Assembly (NCBI GenBank): GCA_016716835.1
Contig: JADJUW010000001.1
Coordinates: 372,001 to 436,000, forward strand
Direction of reading: 5' to 3'
Source: Myxococcales bacterium
Lineage (GTDB): Bacteria; Myxococcota_A; Polyangia; Haliangiales; Haliangiaceae
DNA: 64,000 nucleotides
In this document: positions 1-7,977 of the stretch, in pieces
Position numbering within the stretch: the stretch's first letter is position 1
How the letters are laid out: every line of letters begins with the position of its first letter
The notes under the pieces: generated by a model
Database searches by the model: none
Told to the model about the DNA's origin: nothing
The model's input: only the letters and a program-made list of their open reading frames with translations
Program-made: the position numbers and the translations under genes

Positions 1-1045
1 CCGCGACGGAAAATACCGTCAGCGGCCAAATCCACCGCGGCCAACGGGGCGCAGCGACGTAAAGCGAATCCGCCGCCTCCGACCAGTCGCCGCTGGTGGC
101 AGGCGCGGGCTGACGAAGGTTTTCCGTAGACGCCGCCATCGCCACGGGCGCTTTGGTGACGGGCGCAGGCGGGGTCGCAGTCGGGGACGCCGCAGCATAG
201 CGCGTCGCCATGGCGTCTAGCGTTGCGATTAACTCATCGTAGCGCGGCCGTTCGGCGGGATCTTTCGCCATGAGCTGGCGGCATAGCGCTGCCAAGTCGG
301 CGGGCACGTCGGGGCGATATTGCCGAGGGTCAGGCGCCGGGTCGCGCAGGTGGCGCGCGACCACCTTGAGATATTTATCCTCGGACGCAACGCCCGTGCG
401 AAACGGCGGTCGTCCTGTGAGCAAGAAAAATAGCGTCCCGCCAAGCGCGTAAATATCGCAACGCTCATCAAGTGGCTCGCCACGCGCTTGCTCGGGCGCG
501 ATATAGTCGGGTGTGCCAACCACGACGCCCATGCCGGTCAGCGCGGGTTCGCGCCCCGGGTCTTTTGGCTTGGCAAGCCCGAAGTCGGTCACCTTGATCG
601 AGCCATTGTGCAGCCGCACGAGATTGCTCGGCTTGACGTCGCGATGAATGATGCCGGCAGCCGAGGCCGCGGCCAGCCCCATCGCGGCATCGCGCGTCGC
701 CGCGGCCGCCGCGCTGGCAGATAGGGGCCCGTGGCGTTCTACGTGCGTGCCGAGGTCAACGCCCGCTAGCAGCTCCATCGCGATGTACGGCAGATCGCCG
801 TGCATCCCGGTCGCAAACACCGACACCACGTGCGGATGCGCGATCGCCGCGACGGCGCGGCCTTCGCGCAAAAAACGCGCGCGCAGCTCGGCGTTGTCGC
901 GGTGCCTCGTGCTGAGCATCTTGACCGCCACTACGCGCGCCAGGCCGGTGTCGAGGGCCTCGAAGACTTCTCCCATGGAGCCCGATCCGAGAAATCGCTC
1001 GATGCGATAAGCACCCAGCATGGTCCCTGGTTCTAGCGCCGACAT
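1..1045 (-). CDS. Ser/Thr protein kinase (partial, 3' end outside window)
   Basis: Hanks-type Ser/Thr kinase running off the left edge of the window; 348 codons are present. From the ATG at 1045 I read the glycine loop GSGSMGEVFEA (about residue 20), the ATP-binding lysine in VVAVKML, the catalytic loop HRDVKPSN, a DFG segment and the activation-segment end GTPDYIAPEQ. After about residue 290 the chain becomes Ala/Pro/Thr rich, and a hydrophobic stretch (PRWIWPLTVFSVA) begins at the edge, so a membrane anchor and a further C-terminal domain are likely. The start follows a possible -10 (TATGCT, 1055-1060) by 9 nt with no clear Shine-Dalgarno. It lies downstream of dnaB on the same strand but probably has its own promoter. 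Its target is unknown. Confidence 0.9.
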   Translation of the reverse strand, partial: MSALEPGTMLGAYRIERFLGSGSMGEVFEALDTGLARVVAVKMLSTRHRDNAELRARFLREGRAVAAIAHPHVVSVFATGMHGDLPYIAMELLAGVDLGTHVERHGPLSASAAAAATRDAAMGLAAASAAGIIHRDVKPSNLVRLHNGSIKVTDFGLAKPKDPGREPALTGMGVVVGTPDYIAPEQARGEPLDERCDIYALGGTLFFLLTGRPPFRTGVASEDKYLKVVARHLRDPAPDPRQYRPDVPADLAALCRQLMAKDPAERPRYDELIATLDAMATRYAAASPTATPPAPVTKAPVAMAASTENLRQPAPATSGDWSEAADSLYVAAPRWPRWIWPLTVFSVA

Positions 1046-1113
1046 GGAGGCGGGAGCATACCTGGGGATGACGCCTCGGTGGGCCCTGATGGCGTTGAAT
1101 TCGCCCGTCGCGC

Positions 1114-2472
1114 CTACTGATGCTCGGCGCGCGCCGACAGATTTTCAAAGCGCGTGTAGCGACCTTCGAAGTGCGTCTCGACGGTGCCGGTGGCGCCGTG
1201 ACGGTTTTTGCCGAGGATGATTTCCGCGACGCCGCGAGCCTCAGAATCCTTGTTGTAGACCTCGTCGCGATAGATAAAGAGGATGACGTCGGCATCCTGC
1301 TCGATCGCGCCCGACTCGCGCAAGTCAGACAGCTGCGGCCGCTTATCGGTGCGATTCTCGAGGCTGCGGTTGAGCTGCGACAGCGCCAGCACTGGGCACC
1401 CTAGCTCCTTGGCGAGCTGCTTGAGGCCGCGCGAGATTTCGGAAATCTCCTGTTCGCGGCTGGCCTTGGCCGCTTGCGGCGAGCCGCGCATGAGCTGCAA
1501 GTAGTCGATGACGATGAGGCCCGCCTTGCGGTCGCCAAAGAGCTCGCGATTGGCGCGAAAACGCCGCGCCCGTGCGCGCAGCTCGCGCAGCGACAGCGCT
1601 GGCGTGTCGTCGATCAAAATGGGCGCCTTAGACAGCGTGTTGGCCGCATACGTCAAATTTGTCATGTCTTGGCGCTGTAACTGGCCACGCCGCAACGCCG
1701 ACGAATCGACCCGCGCCTCGGAACACAGCATCCGTTCGGCGAGCTGCGACGACGACATTTCGAGCGAAAACACCAACACCGGCCAGCCGCCCGTGACGGC
1801 GCAGTTTTGCGCGATCGATAGCGCAAACGACGTCTTACCCATCGCCGGACGCGCCGCGAGGATGATGAGCTCGGTCGGCTGAAGGCCCGCCGTTTTTTGA
1901 TCGAGGTCGGTAAAGCCTGTCGGCACGCCGGTGATGCCGTCGGCCTGCGCGAAGCGCTCGTCGAGCGAGCTAAACACCTTCTTGATCAGGCTCTTGATCG
2001 GCTCGGGGCCGCTCTTCTCTTGCCGTTGCGTCACCTCAAAGATCTTGGCCTCGGCCTCATCGAGATAGTCGCGAATGTCACCGAGGTCATCGTAGCCCTT
2101 GGCCGCGATTTCGCTCGACGCCAGCATCAGCCGGCGCGCTGCATGCTTGTCGCTAACGATCTCGGCGTAGTGCGCGACGTTGTCGGGCGTCGGCACGCGC
2201 ATCGCCAGGTCGGACAAGAACGCCATGCCACCAATGGCCTCGAACTTGCCTGCCTTTTGCAGCTCCGCCTCGACCGTGACCACGTCGATGGGCTTGGCTG
2301 TGGCCTCGAGCACGCGCATCGCCTCGAACACGGCGCGATGCCGGGGGTCGTAAAAATCCTCGGAGGCTAGGTTCTCAAGGTGCAATAAGACGTCATTGCG
2401 CAGCAAGATGCCGCCCAAGACCGACGCTTCCGCGTCGAGGTTATGCGGCAGAACGCGGCGATTGTCTCCCAT
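1114..2472 (-). CDS. dnaB: Replicative DNA helicase DnaB
   Basis: Hexameric 5'-3' helicase that unwinds DNA at the replication fork and interacts with primase. The 452-aa length is normal for the family. The N-terminal domain starts MGDNRRVLPHNLDAE and has the DnaB signature region SVLGGILLRNDVL. The RecA-like ATPase domain has Walker A ARPAMGKTSFAL (about residue 208) and the DnaB motifs VIDYLQLM and LSQLNRSLE. No intein interrupts the Walker A or later motifs. It is the last gene of the run rpsF-rpsR-rplI-dnaB, an arrangement common in bacteria. The ATG start lies 18 nt after the rplI stop. Confidence 0.97.
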   Translation of the reverse strand: MGDNRRVLPHNLDAEASVLGGILLRNDVLLHLENLASEDFYDPRHRAVFEAMRVLEATAKPIDVVTVEAELQKAGKFEAIGGMAFLSDLAMRVPTPDNVAHYAEIVSDKHAARRLMLASSEIAAKGYDDLGDIRDYLDEAEAKIFEVTQRQEKSGPEPIKSLIKKVFSSLDERFAQADGITGVPTGFTDLDQKTAGLQPTELIILAARPAMGKTSFALSIAQNCAVTGGWPVLVFSLEMSSSQLAERMLCSEARVDSSALRRGQLQRQDMTNLTYAANTLSKAPILIDDTPALSLRELRARARRFRANRELFGDRKAGLIVIDYLQLMRGSPQAAKASREQEISEISRGLKQLAKELGCPVLALSQLNRSLENRTDKRPQLSDLRESGAIEQDADVILFIYRDEVYNKDSEARGVAEIILGKNRHGATGTVETHFEGRYTRFENLSARAEHQ

Positions 2473-2490
2473 ACCACGCTTAGCGGCGGT

Positions 2491-2946
2491 TTATTTTTCT
2501 TTGCCAACGACCCAGAACTTCAGGCTGGCGATGACGCCGGCGTTGAGCCGCACGGTGGTCTCGTACTTGCCAAGCGCCTTCACGGCGTCGTCGAGCTTCA
2601 CCGCGCGATGGTCGACGTCGATGCCGGCCTTCTTGAGCTGCTCGCTAATGTCGCGGCTGGTGACCGAACCAAACATCTTGTCGCCTTCGCCGATGACGCG
2701 CTCAAATTGTAGCGTCATGCCGCCGATGCGCGTGGCCAAGTCTTGGGCGCCGGCGCGTTGGGTGGCGATGCGCTTTTCGATGGCGCGCTTGTTGTGTTCG
2801 AGTTGGTGCTTATTGCGCAGCGTGGCCGTGACGGCCATGCCTTGCGGGATAAGAAAGTTGCGGCCAAAACCAGTCTTGACGGCGACCAGATCGCCAGCCT
2901 TGCCGAGCTTGGAGACGTCTTGGGTAAGAATTAGTTGTAGTGCCAT
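2491..2946 (-). CDS. rplI: 50S ribosomal protein bL9
   Basis: Binds 23S rRNA in the large subunit near the L1 stalk. The 151-aa product starts MALQLILTQDVSKLGKAGD and continues with the family signature (VKTGFGRNFLIPQG); a long helix leads to the C-terminal domain ending FWVVGKEK. It lies between rpsR (15 nt away) and dnaB, as expected for this ribosomal operon. An AAGGACTCC-type purine run precedes the ATG at a workable distance. Confidence 0.97.
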   Translation of the reverse strand: MALQLILTQDVSKLGKAGDLVAVKTGFGRNFLIPQGMAVTATLRNKHQLEHNKRAIEKRIATQRAGAQDLATRIGGMTLQFERVIGEGDKMFGSVTSRDISEQLKKAGIDVDHRAVKLDDAVKALGKYETTVRLNAGVIASLKFWVVGKEK

Positions 2947-2961
2947 GACGGAGTCCTTGCC

Positions 2962-3237
2962 TTATTCGCCGCTGACGGAGAAGGGAAGCAGCGCCAGCAT
3001 CCGCGCGCGGCGGATGGCAACTGCGAGGGAGCGTTGTTGCTTCGCCGACAGGCCGCTAAGCCGGCGCGGCACGATGCGGCCGCGATCGGTGATGTAGCGC
3101 TTGAGCAACGCGGGGTTCTTGTAGTCGATAGGCTCTTCGATTTTCGCCAGCTTGCGCGTCTTGTTGCCACGGCCGCCTTTGCCGCCCATGCGCTTGTCGT
3201 CGCCGTCGAGGTCGTCTGAAACTTCTGGATTAGCCAT
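2962..3237 (-). CDS. rpsR: 30S ribosomal protein bS18
   Basis: Small-subunit protein that pairs with bS6 on the platform of the 30S subunit. It is 91 aa; the first 25 residues are a charged, Gly/Asp-rich extension, followed by the conserved core (IDYKNPALLKRYITDRGRI then LSAKQQRSLAVAIRRARML). The start codon is 3 nt after the rpsF stop, so the two are almost certainly translated together, which suits their binding as a pair. Confidence 0.96.
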   Translation of the reverse strand: MANPEVSDDLDGDDKRMGGKGGRGNKTRKLAKIEEPIDYKNPALLKRYITDRGRIVPRRLSGLSAKQQRSLAVAIRRARMLALLPFSVSGE

Positions 3238-3240
3238 GAC

Positions 3241-3771
3241 TTACTCCTTGCTTTCCGAGGCGTCGCTTGGCGCGCCAGCGGCTGCTTCGTTTTCGTCTTC
3301 TTCTTCGTCGTCGCCGTCGTCGGCATCGGCCGCGCCCGCGTCAGCGCCGCGCGACAGAAACATGTCTTCTTCATCGGCCGCGGTCTGCGCGGCGCGATCG
3401 AACGAGGTGTCGTCAATTTCGCTTGGCCGTGCGGTGGTCACCACGTCGACGTCGACCTTGATGGTTTGGTAGCGGAGCACGACGTCGAGCATGCGCAGGT
3501 TGCGCTCGGCTTCTTCGACGACGCCGGATTGCGCGAGGTAGACCCAGTGCAGGTAAATGCCTTTGCGCTCTTTCTTGATTTCATAGGCGAGGCGGCGTTT
3601 GCCCCAGTTGTCGACCTTGAGGATCTTGCCGCCCATGCCTTCGATGACGCCCTTGACGCGGGTGTTGACGTCGGCAACGACATCGTTGGAGGCGTTGCCT
3701 CGCAGGATGTAAATGGTTTCGTATTCTCGGGATGTATTGGGTGCGTCTAATAAACTCTTAAGCTGTGGCAT
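3241..3771 (-). CDS. rpsF: 30S ribosomal protein bS6, long acidic C-terminus
   Basis: Binds bS18 and 16S rRNA. The core fold is clear: REYETIYILRGN, then GGKILKVDNWGKRRLAYEI and YLHWVYLAQ. I chose the ATG at 3771 (MPQLKSLLD) rather than an in-frame codon 30 nt upstream because GAGAGG lies just before it. The product is 176 aa, longer than the usual 95-135, because of a tail of about 65 residues with runs of Asp, Glu and Ala from about residue 135 on. Acidic bS6 tails are known (E. coli bS6 is post-translationally glutamylated); whether this one is modified cannot be seen. Confidence 0.95.
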   Translation of the reverse strand: MPQLKSLLDAPNTSREYETIYILRGNASNDVVADVNTRVKGVIEGMGGKILKVDNWGKRRLAYEIKKERKGIYLHWVYLAQSGVVEEAERNLRMLDVVLRYQTIKVDVDVVTTARPSEIDDTSFDRAAQTAADEEDMFLSRGADAGAADADDGDDEEEDENEAAAGAPSDASESKE

Positions 3772-3886
3772 GTCTGACCTCTCGGGAAATTGCCAAGCCA
3801 CGGGGACTCAGCGAGGGAAGGGAGGGACTATCACACGGCCTAGCCCTGATCAATGGTGCGCTCCGGCGAATTGCGGTGCTGCCTAA

Positions 3887-4468
3887 CTACTTAGAACCCT
3901 TGCCACTATTGAATTGGTTCATCGCCGCGGCGGGGCCACTTTTGACGGTCATCGCCACGGCGGCGGCGGCGTCCTTCACCGACTGGCCGACGGCCTGCGT
4001 TAGCTCAGGCGCAAAGCCTCCTAGCACCCAGCTCGCAACCTCGCCGCCCCTGACGGGGGGGCGGCCAATGCCAACGCGAATGCGGGCGAAGTCGGGCGTG
4101 CCCAATTGCTCAAGCAGGGAGCGCAGTCCGTTGTGGCCACCGTGCCCCCCGCCTAGCTTGACGCGGGTCGTGCCGGGCTCGAGGTCAAGCTCGTCGTGGA
4201 TAATCACGATGTGGTCCGGCGCCACGCCATGGAATTTGGCGACGCGCTGCACCGCAAAGCCGCTGAGGTTCATAAACTCCATCGGCTTGAGCAGGCACAC
4301 CTTGGTGCCATGTATTTGGCCGAGGCTAACGTCGCCACCGAACTTGCTGGGCTTAAACGGCGCAAACCCAAAGCCCGCGGCAAGCTCGTCGGCAACGCGG
4401 AAGCCAATGTTGTGGCGCGTGTGCTCGTACTTTGCCCCGGGGTTGCCAAGGCCTACGACGAGCCACAT
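3887..4468 (-). CDS. pth: Peptidyl-tRNA hydrolase
   Basis: Releases peptides from peptidyl-tRNA that drops off ribosomes. The 193-aa product starts MWLVVGLGNPGAKYEHTRHN, containing the conserved Asn and the catalytic His of the Pth family (NIGFRVAD follows); later motifs are LLKPMEFMNLSG, HDELDLEPG and GGGHGGHNGLRS. I prefer the ATG at 4468; a TTG directly abutting the rplY stop at 4480 is the alternative. It sits between rplY and rpsF, a neighbourhood seen in many bacteria. Confidence 0.96.
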   Translation of the reverse strand: MWLVVGLGNPGAKYEHTRHNIGFRVADELAAGFGFAPFKPSKFGGDVSLGQIHGTKVCLLKPMEFMNLSGFAVQRVAKFHGVAPDHIVIIHDELDLEPGTTRVKLGGGHGGHNGLRSLLEQLGTPDFARIRVGIGRPPVRGGEVASWVLGGFAPELTQAVGQSVKDAAAAVAMTVKSGPAAAMNQFNSGKGSK

Positions 4469-4480
4469 CGCAAGGGCCAA

Positions 4481-5218
4481 CTATTTCTTGGCGGGCGCTT
4501 TGGCCGGAGCCGCAGCAGCTGGTGCGGCGGTCTTGGCACCGGCGGCGGCTGGAGCGCCTGGTTTGGCTGCGGCAGCCGCGGCTTTCGGATCCACGGCGGC
4601 AACTTCGGTCGCGGCGACAACGGTTTCGGCCTTGTCGGCGGTTGGCGCGGCGCAGGTAACAATTGCCTGCTCAAGGCCCGTCAGCGCGTGCACGCCCTTT
4701 GGCATTTGAACGTGTGAAACGTGAAGCACGTCGCCCAGATCGAGCTCAGTGACGTCGATGGTAAACTTGACGGGAATGTCCGCTGGCTTGGCTTTGACGT
4801 CGAGCGCGCGAATCAAGATCCGCAACTGGCCGCCTTCGATGGCGCCTTTCGGTTTGCCGACGTACTCGATAGGTACTTCCGCCGAAACTTCTTTGGTTGG
4901 GTCGATCGCAAGCAGGTCGACGTGGGTGATTTCGCGCCGGGTGGCGTGAATTTGATAATCTTTAACCAGGGCCGACAGCGTCGTCGATGGCTTACCCTCC
5001 GTCGTGACGGTAAGGTCGATGACGGTATTTTGCTTGCGGATAGGGTCGAGCGACGCCTTAAGCGCCTTGACGTCTACCGTGATCGGGAACGGCTCCATCG
5101 GACCATTTGAGGTCGCGCCGTAACACACGCCCGGGACCAGGCCCTGCGCACGCAACTTGTGGGCCGATCCTTTTCCAAGGGTCGGGCGACGTTGAACTGT
5201 TAGCTTTCCTACTTCCAT
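4481..5218 (-). CDS. rplY: 50S ribosomal protein bL25 (CTC/TL5 form)
   Basis: Binds 5S rRNA. It is 245 aa, the long two-domain CTC/TL5 form: an N-terminal 5S-binding domain (VQRRPTLGKGSAHKLRAQG, residues about 8-95) and a C-terminal beta domain (VEYVGKPKGAIEGGQLR region onward). The last 40 residues are an Ala/Lys/Pro-rich low-complexity tail ending KAPAKK, probably disordered and basic. The ATG at 5218 is preceded by AGAGG at 6-7 nt; an in-frame codon 21 nt upstream is less likely. The pth ATG starts 12 nt after its stop. Confidence 0.95.
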   Translation of the reverse strand: MEVGKLTVQRRPTLGKGSAHKLRAQGLVPGVCYGATSNGPMEPFPITVDVKALKASLDPIRKQNTVIDLTVTTEGKPSTTLSALVKDYQIHATRREITHVDLLAIDPTKEVSAEVPIEYVGKPKGAIEGGQLRILIRALDVKAKPADIPVKFTIDVTELDLGDVLHVSHVQMPKGVHALTGLEQAIVTCAAPTADKAETVVAATEVAAVDPKAAAAAAKPGAPAAAGAKTAAPAAAAPAKAPAKK

Positions 5219-5247
5219 GACGGCCTCTTCTACTAGCAAATACGACG

Positions 5248-6196
5248 TTAGATAAATAGCGAACTGATGGAATCGCCGTGGTGGATACGCTTAATGGCCT
5301 CGCCAAGCAAGCGCCCCACTGAGCGGACTTTCACCTTGCTGCACTGGCTGCCCGCCTCGGAGAGCGGAATTGTATTGGTTACCACGACATGCGCCAGCGG
5401 GGAGTCGGTGATGCGCGCAATTGCCTTTGAGGAAAATACGGCGTGCGAGGCGCAGGCCGCGACGGAGGAGGCCCCCGCCTCCATAATGGCCGAGGCCGCA
5501 TTGGTCAGGGTGCCCGCCGTATCGATGATGTCGTCGACGATAATGGTCTTTTTGCCCTTAACGTCGCCAACAATATTCATAACTTCGGAGACATTGGCGG
5601 CTGAACGGCGTTTATCAATAATGGCGAGGCTAGCCCCCAGCCGCTTGGAAAACGCGCGCGCGCGCTCGACGCCGCCGGCATCCGGGGACACGACGACGGT
5701 GTTTTCACCGCCGTATCCCAACGTGCGGAGTTCTTCGATGAGCACGGGCATCGCGAAGAGGTGGTCAAACGGGATGTCAAAGAAGCCCTGGATTTGGCCT
5801 GGCGTGCAGGTCCATCGCGAGTGCCCGGTCGGCACCGGCGGCGGTGATAAGGTTGGCTGCCAGCTTGGCGGTGATGGGCGTACGCGGTTTGGCCTTACGG
5901 TCTTGCCGCGCGTAGCCAAAATACGGGATGATCGCAACGATTGTGCCGGCCGAGGCGCGCCGTAGGGCGTCGATCATGATGAGCAGTTCCATCAGCGACT
6001 GATTCACCGGGGTGCACGTAGGCTGCACTACGAAGCAGTTGACGCCGCGGACATTCTCGCCGATTTCGACATAGATTTCGCCGTCCGCAAAATGCGTGAC
6101 GTCGGCCCTTCCGAGGGGGATTTCCACGGCGCGCGACACTTCTTCGGCCAGCGCCTTGTTGGCATTGCCTGTGAAAATGGAAAGAGATTTGAGCAC
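5248..6196 (-). pseudogene. prs: Ribose-phosphate pyrophosphokinase, interrupted by a one-base frameshift
   Basis: PRPP synthetase makes phosphoribosyl pyrophosphate from ribose 5-phosphate and ATP for purine, pyrimidine, His and Trp synthesis. The first frame (GTG at 6196, GAGG 7 nt upstream) gives MLKSLSIFTGN through AMDLHA, residues 1-132, with PYFGYARQDRK intact. It then goes out of frame. The next frame resumes exactly with GQIQGFFDIP and continues through VVSPDAGGVERA and the PRPP-binding loop VDDIIDTAGT to the end. One extra T at about 5800 (context GGCCTGGCG where GGCCGGCG is expected) explains the shift. Removing it gives 315 aa, the family's normal length. As prs is usually essential, sequencing or assembly error is more likely than a true pseudogene. 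Confidence 0.9.
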
Positions 6197-6252
6197 CGCA
6201 ACCTCGCTTTGGTCGCGGTGTACACGCTTTGGCCTGCTGCCGTCAACGGCAC

Positions 6253-6283
6253 AAAAAAAAGCACACGCGGCGCGTGTGCTTTT
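6253..6283 (-). terminator. Rho-independent terminator
   Basis: On the minus strand, the 8-bp stem GCACACGC/GCGTGTGC with a 3-nt loop is followed directly by eight T residues. It lies 35 nt after the stop of the OmpA/TSP3 gene (6319) and 57 nt before the prs start, so it separates the outer-membrane gene from the prs-dnaB operon. Confidence 0.9.
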
Positions 6284-6318
6284 GCAGTCGTGGCCAAAGG
6301 CCTATTGCGGCGAGGTGC

Positions 6319-7821
6319 CTACGGAGCTGGCGTCGGAGCCGGCGCTGGTGCCGGAGCTGGCTCAGGAGCTGCCTCGACCTTGATTAGGTCGGAAAGCAAC
6401 TTGAACTCAACGCGGCGATTTTGCGCCTTGCCAGCCTTCTTGGCGTTGTCGGCGATTGGCTTGTCTTGGCCATAGCCGCGGGCAACCAGCGCGGTTTCCG
6501 CAACGCCCTTGCTGATCAGGTAGGTCCGCACGGCATCCGCGCGAGCTTGTGACAGCGTGAGATTGGCAGCCGCATCGCCAACGTTGTCGGTGTGGCCTTG
6601 GACTTCCAGCTTGAGCTCGGGGTTGGCAATCAGCAGCTTCGCCGCGGCGTCGAGCGTCTTGTTCGAGCTCTTGAGGATAACGGCCTCGCCGGTCTTGAAG
6701 TTAATGCCCTTGATGACACCCGTAAAGCGGCGGACCGCGGCTGGGATTTGGTCAGGGCAGCCATCGGCGTCTTGGTAGCCGTTGGCGGTTTCCGACTCGG
6801 CTGGGCACTTGTCGGAGAGGTCGTAAACGCCATCGCCATCGGTGTCACGCGTTGCGTCTGGACAGCCGTCTTCGTCTTCAAAGCCGTTCTTGTCTTCCGC
6901 GTCGGTCGCGCACTTGTCGGCGCCGTCGAGGATGCCATCGCCATCGTTGTCTGGATCCGGGCAGCCATCGGTGTCTTCGAAGCCATCGACGTCTTCCGCG
7001 TCGGTGACGCACTTGTCGGTGGCGTCGGCAATGCCGTCGCTGTCCGTGTCTTTCGCGCCGTCAGGGCAGCCATCTTCGTCTTCGAAGCCATTCATGTCTT
7101 CCGCTTCGTCGACGCACTTGTCGTCGCCATCGGCGATGCCATCGCCGTCGGTGTCGAGCACTTTCTTCTCTGGTGCAAATTTGCCTTCTTTGCGGCCGAA
7201 CTCTTTGTAAATCGAGACCAGGCCTTCGTAGTCCATGCCCCATTTGTCTTTGTCTGGGTCGGACGCTGGACGGCTCGACGGCACCACCATGGCGCGCGCG
7301 TCAAGGCGGAGGCCCCAGCCGCGATCAAGGCGAACCTTGAAGCCGGCGCCGGCATAAACCGTGGAGTCAATTTCCGCGCTGTCGCCTTCCATGTCTTGAA
7401 TGATGGTCGTGTTGTCCGACTTCACAATGTGGTTGAGACCGCCACCGAGGAGCACGAACGGAATAAAGCGCTTGTTGGGGTCTTCGGCGCCAAATTGTGC
7501 GACGACATTGAGGCGATAGCTGGCAACCCATACATCAAATACTTGCTCAAGCGATTCGGTTGGAATCACGCCGCCTTCGACTTCAACCCCGAGCATGTCG
7601 GAGAAGTAGTAGCCGATGCGAAGCCCGAAAAACGCCGAATTGGATACCGACGTGGCATCCTCGTCGTCTGCGACGCCTAGCTCGTTGTTGACACTAAAGA
7701 AGTGCGGGCCAGCAGTAATACCAACTTCGACGTTCGCCGAGGCGGTCGAAGTCGTACCAGCTGCGCCCATGGCCGTTATAACGGCGGCGATGGTTGCGGT
7801 ACGGCAGATGAGTTTCTTCAC
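6319..7821 (-). CDS. Outer-membrane protein: barrel, thrombospondin type 3 repeats, OmpA domain
   Basis: Predicted outer-membrane structural protein that tethers to peptidoglycan. The 500-aa product has a signal peptide (residues 1-29, cleavage after TASA), a beta-barrel-like region (30-215; YYFSDMLGVEVEGG, FVLLGGGLN), four or five Asp-rich thrombospondin type 3 repeats (about 222-357; DTDGDGIADGDDKC and variants, each with paired Cys), and an OmpA/MotB peptidoglycan-binding domain (about 365-477) with the signature GHTDNVGD then RADAVRTYLISKG. It ends in a Pro-Ala tail. Such repeats bind calcium in other proteins. The GTG start at 7821 has AAAGGA upstream. It is monocistronic: terminator at 6253-6283, promoter-like sequence at 7882-7910. 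Confidence 0.92.
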   Translation of the reverse strand: MKKLICRTATIAAVITAMGAAGTTSTASANVEVGITAGPHFFSVNNELGVADDEDATSVSNSAFFGLRIGYYFSDMLGVEVEGGVIPTESLEQVFDVWVASYRLNVVAQFGAEDPNKRFIPFVLLGGGLNHIVKSDNTTIIQDMEGDSAEIDSTVYAGAGFKVRLDRGWGLRLDARAMVVPSSRPASDPDKDKWGMDYEGLVSIYKEFGRKEGKFAPEKKVLDTDGDGIADGDDKCVDEAEDMNGFEDEDGCPDGAKDTDSDGIADATDKCVTDAEDVDGFEDTDGCPDPDNDGDGILDGADKCATDAEDKNGFEDEDGCPDATRDTDGDGVYDLSDKCPAESETANGYQDADGCPDQIPAAVRRFTGVIKGINFKTGEAVILKSSNKTLDAAAKLLIANPELKLEVQGHTDNVGDAAANLTLSQARADAVRTYLISKGVAETALVARGYGQDKPIADNAKKAGKAQNRRVEFKLLSDLIKVEAAPEPAPAPAPAPTPAP

Positions 7822-7881
7822 GATGGATGTCCTTTCATAAAAACAGATACTTCGGTAACCAAAGCAGCCGGAGCCCCCGGC

Positions 7882-7910
7882 ATATTTGTTGAGGTCATAG
7901 CCACATTCAA
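7882..7910 (-). promoter_or_regulatory. Possible promoter of the OmpA/TSP3 gene
   Basis: On the minus strand TTGAAT (7905-7910) and AAATAT (7882-7887) are separated by 17 nt, in an AT-rich patch upstream of the GTG at 7821. The match to the sigma-70 consensus is moderate. A perfect 12-nt palindrome (ACGGGATCCCGT) lies about 50 nt further upstream and could be an operator. Confidence 0.35.
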
Positions 7911-7977
7911 TTGCCGAGGCCAGTGCTTCCGGCCACTTAATAGCGACGAGACGGGATCCCGTTTGAGTGAGTTTAAT

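Noticed and set aside
1114..2472. Intein in dnaB
   Set aside because: The gene has normal length and Walker A and later motifs are continuous.
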